The notes under the pieces are model-generated. The model was not told the DNA's origin, ran no database searches, and was given only the letters and a program-made list of their open reading frames with translations. The translations under genes were made by a program, and so were the position numbers. 64,000 nucleotides of DNA, taken from the NCBI GenBank assembly GCA_948146395.1, contig OX411558.1:40195617-40259616 (forward strand). Reading direction: 5' to 3'. This document shows positions 59,530 through 64,000 of the stretch, piece after piece. Within the stretch, counting starts at the first letter, position 1. The number at the start of each line of letters is the position of its first letter. The stretch comes from Fragum whitleyi. Lineage: Eukaryota > Mollusca > Bivalvia > Cardiida > Cardiidae.

Positions 59530-59670
59530 TTATAAGTAGGGTCTTTCAGAAAGGATAGAATCTTAATGACCCTTCTTTGTACATTTTCTCTCTTAATTAA
59601 TTTTCCCCATTTTGTAGAATGGTGACCAAACGTTCGAACCATATTCAAGATAGGGGTGAACTAAACTACG
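59530..59670 (-). mobile_element. LINE RT C-terminal relic
   Basis: Minus strand reads, with shifts, YLEYGSNVWSPFYK then VQRRVIKIL and LKD, the hallmark of a LINE RT tail. About 140 bp; nothing recognisable on either side. Confidence 0.65.
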
Positions 59671-60960
59671 ACTAGGAATACATCCTTATTCAAGAATTTG
59701 AATAATATATACTGAGCGACTTTAAAAACGCAATACTTTAAAATATCATTAAAATGCAAATATGAGTGAACTGGCTCGAACTAAAATATACTTATTTTGT
59801 AACCTTAACAAGTTACCTTTAATACAACATCAATGTCATTTTGAAACATTCTCTGGCATTCCCAATACGGTGACAATTTTAAACATACCCACGAGAGTTG
59901 AAATTTCTCTATAGCCCTACTGTTAGGACGATATTTTCTTTTCAAATGAAACTTAAGCCAAACAAATTTCAAAGTTAAGTTTTATGAATCGAGGAGTCGA
60001 ACAAATCATCAATACTGCTTTTTAGCGCGTTTGGTCCAAAGACGACACCAAATCGTCGTCTTTTTGGCCAGAAACGACGTCACTTACACGCTATTCCATT
60101 CCTTTCGTAGAACCACAAACGCTGTTCATGTAAATGCGGTTTTGGCAAACAAAGCCTGTTAACGCTTTTTACCCCTTAGCAGACATGGCGTTTAGAACTG
60201 AGATGGCATTTTGAGCGTCACAGTGTTAACGGCATGACACTAACATCATTTTGACACGTTCTAAGTCTTCTGAAACTCCTTATTGGCAAGATCCTACCTT
60301 ACAGATGTTCAAATATTGATGGAATTAATCAATATCTTTTTAACGACGTTCCAATTCTAAGGAATAATTTTCCTTTTGACATACTCGATTCAGAGTGCAG
60401 TCTTTGCAAAGTGAGTGAGTTTATTTCATTTCTCTCAATGGTTTTTGAAATGTCTATCGTTAATTACCTTCCACACGTCTGATTTTTTTTAATCAATCAA
60501 CCACGAAAATTGCAATGACAAAGAAATTTCTAGGGGTCAAAGTAAGATATTTTCAGATTATTGGGAGTCAAAACCCTTGAAGTTAGGGTCAAACACGAGC
60601 CCTGCGTGTTTCCTTTCTTTATTCACTACCAACAACAGTTTTGCACTAATCCCAGGCGTTTCACTTTTGAGACTGTTCCGCACACCTGAGACATTTCACT
60701 ATTCAGACGTTTTCTACCCAGACGTAGTAGTGACGGGTAAGTAGGCCTTTCATAGTGATCATTTACACTATATTCGTTCTTTGGTTTGCTAGATTACCAC
60801 ACCACAGCAATCCAAATTCATTTACGATTAGGAAAATTTTATTCTTTTCCGGGGCAGTCGAGATAATAAACTGAACTGGTATACTGTCAAATATATATTA
60901 TTTTTTTTTAATTCGACAGTAGAGCCAGTCTATCGAGGTTAGTTTTATACAAAAAAAGCA
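59671..60960. other. Intergenic, no gene seen
   Basis: No ORF of note. A small AATCGTCGTC/GACGAC palindrome near 60040 and the motif related to 30252-30570 near 60540. Confidence 0.5.
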
Positions 60961-60961
60961 T

Positions 60962-61080
60962 CTAGTCTATTGGAAATTTGACTGGCGAGCCTGTCTCAAT
61001 CTGTCGATATTGTATCGGAGCGTAGCGTAGATTGGGACAGGTTAACCAGTCTAATTGGAAATAAACTTCTAGTCTACAAA
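60962..61080. repeat. Foldback (TCTAGTCTA...GACTGG)
   Basis: TCTAGTCTATTGGAAATTTG and GACTGGCGAGCCTGTCTCAA pair with AGATTGGGACAGGTTAACCA and TTCTAGTCTA on the other side. Confidence 0.65.
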
Positions 61081-61892
61081 CGTAATTCTTGTGTTATCTC
61101 CCTTATACATCAAATACAAATACAAATACAAATACAAATTTTATTTACAGTCGGTATCTATATAACAACATAACACTAGCGATGTATCGCTATTTACCGA
61201 CATACATACAAGCATACATGCATACATGAGACAATTACAAGTAAACACAGTACATATTAACACATCACGAAAATCTCAATGAAGACCTAATCTTGAGCAC
61301 AATGAAAAGTTATAAAGGTTGCAGTTAAAATTTCACCGTATCTAAGTTTGATGATCACAGTTTTGCTTGTTCACAGTTTTTATCACATATTGATACTGAC
61401 AAATAAAATTAAAATGATCTGTATATTAAGTATTTTATAAAAGATGTTATCACAGTTAATAAATCAGAGTTGAAAATTTTTCTGCACTAATGTAATGTAA
61501 CCATTTTGACTAAAGCTTTTACATAAAATTTAAGTTAAAATTAAATTAATTGAATAGTTAAATCCTTAAAAACATTAAATTTGAAATTCCAATAAAGTGA
61601 GCCCAATAAAATGTTAGATCCCCAACCCATCCCATTCCTGGATAATATTAAACTCTATTATCACAAGGAAAATTGCCCTCAATGAAGTCAAACGTCTTCA
61701 TTACAGGGGCCCCTCCCCTAGTGTTAGTATTTTCAAGGTAAAATGGCTCTACTTAATGTATTGGACAATGAAAAAGCAGCAAAACAAGGAAGCAAGCAAC
61801 TGAACTTTGGTAACCATGCTAAGGCAGCACTGGATAAGCATTTAAGAAAAAGCAAAAGAGAGAACAGATTCAACATAAGCAACAAAAATTAA

Positions 61893-63056
61893 CTAGCTAG
61901 AACAGCAAGGGCATCTGCAGGTCTCTCCGTCCCACGACCCAACCAGACTCTGAAAATGGCTCAGGCTTGTTGTTTCTCTGAAATGCTGTGGGAGTGAATT
62001 CCAGAGCCGGGGGGCCGCAGAACGGAAAGATCTGAGACCATAGGTTGTTGTCCTTACCTGTGGGATTTCTGCTTTATTCGAGTATCTGAAGGAGTAAGAT
62101 GTTTCTTTTATATTAATCAAGTCATGTAAATAAACTGGGGATTCTTTGTTGATTATTTTAAATGTTTCTATAGCCATGTTTCTTAGTCTTCTTACTTTCA
62201 AGGTTGGTAGTTTAGATTTTGAGAGAAGGCTCTCATAGTCAGAGTTATAGTCGTCATAGATGAAGCGGAGTGCTCTTTTTTGGATATTTTCAATCTTTTT
62301 TGTGTTCATTTCACCACAGAAATGCCATGTTAAAGGACAGAAATTGAAGTTTGATAGTATAAAAGAATGATAAATGTTGAGTTTTCCAAGTTTACATAGA
62401 TATTTTCCAATTCGTTTAAGAACATTTAATTGTCGAGATGCTTTTTTGCATAGAGAAGTTATGTGCGATTGAAAATTTAATTTATAATCAATGGTTACCC
62501 CAAGTAGTTTAACATCATTTTCACATTTAATGTTGACGTTTCTTAATTGAAAAGAGAAGTTGTAGTCATGTGATTTTTGTCCTATAGCCAAAGCTTGAAA
62601 TTTATCAGGGTTTGCTTGCATTTGATTGTCTTCAAACCATTTAATGAGTGTGAGGCTGTCATTTTCTAACACATTTTTAACTTCATTTGGGTCCTTGCTA
62701 CTGAAGGATAGAGTATTGTCATCTGCATAGTTGTAAAGATTACTTTTATCTATAAAGAGAAAAATATCATTTATAAAGATGTTAAAAAGTACTGGACCCA
62801 ATATAGATCCCTGCGGTACTCCTTTATATATATTCTCAAAATTACTTTTGTGTTGTCCAAGTTTTACACATTGTTTTCTATTGGTTAGGTATGATTTGAT
62901 GAGTGATAATGATTTTTCTGTTAGTCCATATTCTTTCAGTTTTAGTAGGAGAAGATCATGGGGAAGACAATCAAAGGCTTTTGACAAATCCATAAGCACT
63001 GCTGCAATATATTGGTTTTGGTCTAGGGATTGTTTCCAGTCTTCGACAAGGCGCAA
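61893..63056 (-). CDS. LINE RT, C-terminal part (387 aa from an internal Met)
   Basis: DLSKAFDCLPHDLL (23-36), GVPQGS (79-84), YADD (110-113), then the thumb and a C-terminal tail with LWNSLP and a Cys-rich end (CRCPCCSS). The frame stays open upstream of this Met to about 63118, where it meets the upstream ORF in another frame. Confidence 0.92.
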   Translation of the reverse strand: MRLVEDWKQSLDQNQYIAAVLMDLSKAFDCLPHDLLLLKLKEYGLTEKSLSLIKSYLTNRKQCVKLGQHKSNFENIYKGVPQGSILGPVLFNIFINDIFLFIDKSNLYNYADDNTLSFSSKDPNEVKNVLENDSLTLIKWFEDNQMQANPDKFQALAIGQKSHDYNFSFQLRNVNIKCENDVKLLGVTIDYKLNFQSHITSLCKKASRQLNVLKRIGKYLCKLGKLNIYHSFILSNFNFCPLTWHFCGEMNTKKIENIQKRALRFIYDDYNSDYESLLSKSKLPTLKVRRLRNMAIETFKIINKESPVYLHDLINIKETSYSFRYSNKAEIPQVRTTTYGLRSFRSAAPRLWNSLPQHFRETTSLSHFQSLVGSWDGETCRCPCCSS

Positions 63057-63117
63057 AAGAGTGGACTGACAGCCGTAACCAAATCTAAAAGCTGATAAAA
63101 ATGGATTAAAATGTTGA

Positions 63118-64000
63118 TTAAAAAAAATGTGTTAATTGAGTGTTAATTGCTTTTTCAAAAAGTTTAGAAATCACAGGAAGAATACTAACTGGGCGGTAAT
63201 TTGATTTTTCTAGGGTACTGTTTTTCTTATGGAGTGGTGTAACTTGTGCGATTTTAAGGCTGTTTGGAAATTGCGATGTTTCAAAGGATTTATTTATCAT
63301 AGTAGTTAAGTAATATAATATAGTATTCTTCGATAGTTTAACTAATTTTGGTGATATACCATCTATGCCTGTAGCTTTTTTAGGATCTAGTTTGTCAATT
63401 TCTTTGCTAATAAAAGTTGTATCTATTGGACTGAACCCAAACTCTGGACATTCAACTCTGTTTTGATTTATAGCTACTATGCTTGGGTGGTTTTGTGTTA
63501 TTTCAGTTGAGTTATTGCCTATGTTTGTAGCAACATTTACAAAGAAATTATTAAAAATATTGCATACTTCTTTTTGATTGGTTTTAATCGATTCATTTTC
63601 GAGTAATATTGTATCTTTTTGAGTACTAGTTCCTTTATTTGTCAGGAATGGTTTTACTGTAGACCAGAAATTTCCGGATTTACATCCACCGGTACAACGC
63701 TCTATAAAGTATCTACTCATTGATTTCCTTCTAAGACTTGTTACGAGATTTCTCTGTTGCCTGTATTTTTCCCAATTTTTTTGGTTTCTGTTGTGTATGT
63801 ACTTATTAAATAACATTCTCTTTTTATAGATCTCTCTTTTCAAAGTTTTGTTCATGAACGGAACAGGTTTTGGCACTTGTTTCCTTTGTTTTAAAGGGGC
63901 ATGTCTGTTTATAGTGTCAGTAAAAATATTGTTAAAATCGTCATACATTTTATTTATATTGTTTTCATTAAGGTCTAATTTTTGTAAATTTGTAAACAGC
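63118..64000 (-). CDS. LINE ORF2 upstream part (linker and RT N-terminus), frameshifted relative to next ORF
   Basis: From the Met at 63948: linker (APLKQRKQVP), then DPKKATGIDGIS and the PLHKKNSTLEKSNYRPVSIL fingers motif, ending at a stop just after LTHFF. The frame is open to the window edge, so that Met is not the true start. The break lies in a run of eight T (minus strand); one T fewer would restore the frame into the downstream RT. Confidence 0.9.
   Translation of the reverse strand, partial: LFTNLQKLDLNENNINKMYDDFNNIFTDTINRHAPLKQRKQVPKPVPFMNKTLKREIYKKRMLFNKYIHNRNQKNWEKYRQQRNLVTSLRRKSMSRYFIERCTGGCKSGNFWSTVKPFLTNKGTSTQKDTILLENESIKTNQKEVCNIFNNFFVNVATNIGNNSTEITQNHPSIVAINQNRVECPEFGFSPIDTTFISKEIDKLDPKKATGIDGISPKLVKLSKNTILYYLTTMINKSFETSQFPNSLKIAQVTPLHKKNSTLEKSNYRPVSILPVISKLFEKAINTQLTHFF

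Larger units (their letters stand above)
61104..64000 (-). mobile_element. Non-LTR retrotransposon (LINE), minus strand, runs off right edge
   Basis: 3' tail of (TTTGTA)n at 61104-61140 in minus orientation, about 750 bp of 3' UTR, then the RT region. Upstream ORF continues past 64000, so the 5' part (endonuclease) is outside the window. Confidence 0.9.

Overview
The window is animal nuclear DNA, AT-rich and very dense in transposons. It holds one large, spliced protein-coding gene. The repeats (tRNA-headed SINEs, many short foldback MITEs, hairpin-ended elements with 145-bp tandem cores) look most like a mollusc, probably a bivalve. That assignment is an inference from repeat style, not proof.

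The gene lies on the minus strand and runs from about 47.05 kb (start codon) down to 6.91 kb (stop). I assembled 21 coding exons by translating both strands and requiring GT/AG junctions with matching phase. They sum to 2385 nt (794 aa plus stop). The product is DNAJC10/ERdj5, the ER-resident DnaJ and thioredoxin-domain disulfide reductase: signal peptide, J domain with HPD, CSHC (Trx1), two redox-inactive thioredoxin-like domains, CPPC (Trx2), CGPC (Trx3), CGHC (Trx4), and a C-terminal DDEL retrieval signal. The length and domain order agree with the vertebrate protein (about 793 aa).

The most unusual feature of the locus is repeated internal duplication of its own exons. Beside the good exons lie decayed or partial tandem copies of exons 10 (2 copies in total), 12 (2), 13 (5' half, 3), 16 (4), 17 (3) and probably 19 (up to 3). 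Exon 9 also begins and ends with the same 15-nt sequence, which includes its own 5' splice site.

The introns are packed with mobile DNA. There are several families with an AACAAGAG-type 5' end and a hairpin or GAGCTAAAA-type 3' end (Helitron-like by appearance, class unproven), including two with 145-bp tandem cores in opposite orientation at 2.8-5.6 kb and 37.0-38.9 kb. There are TIR elements with target-site duplications (34.05-35.15 kb, carrying a Pif1-helicase-like exon; 42.14-42.48 kb; a pogo-like one at 23.3-24.3 kb) and many MITEs. Several sit within 15-40 bp of splice sites. A 5'-truncated LINE with an intact reverse transcriptase ORF lies antisense in intron 1.

Upstream of the gene (47.25-61 kb) I see no coding gene. 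It holds a short promoter-like stretch, foldbacks, a 3.1-kb TIR element with a nested 0.65-kb TIR element, and an RT relic. A second LINE (61.1-64.0 kb, minus strand, one frameshift in a T8 run) runs off the right edge.
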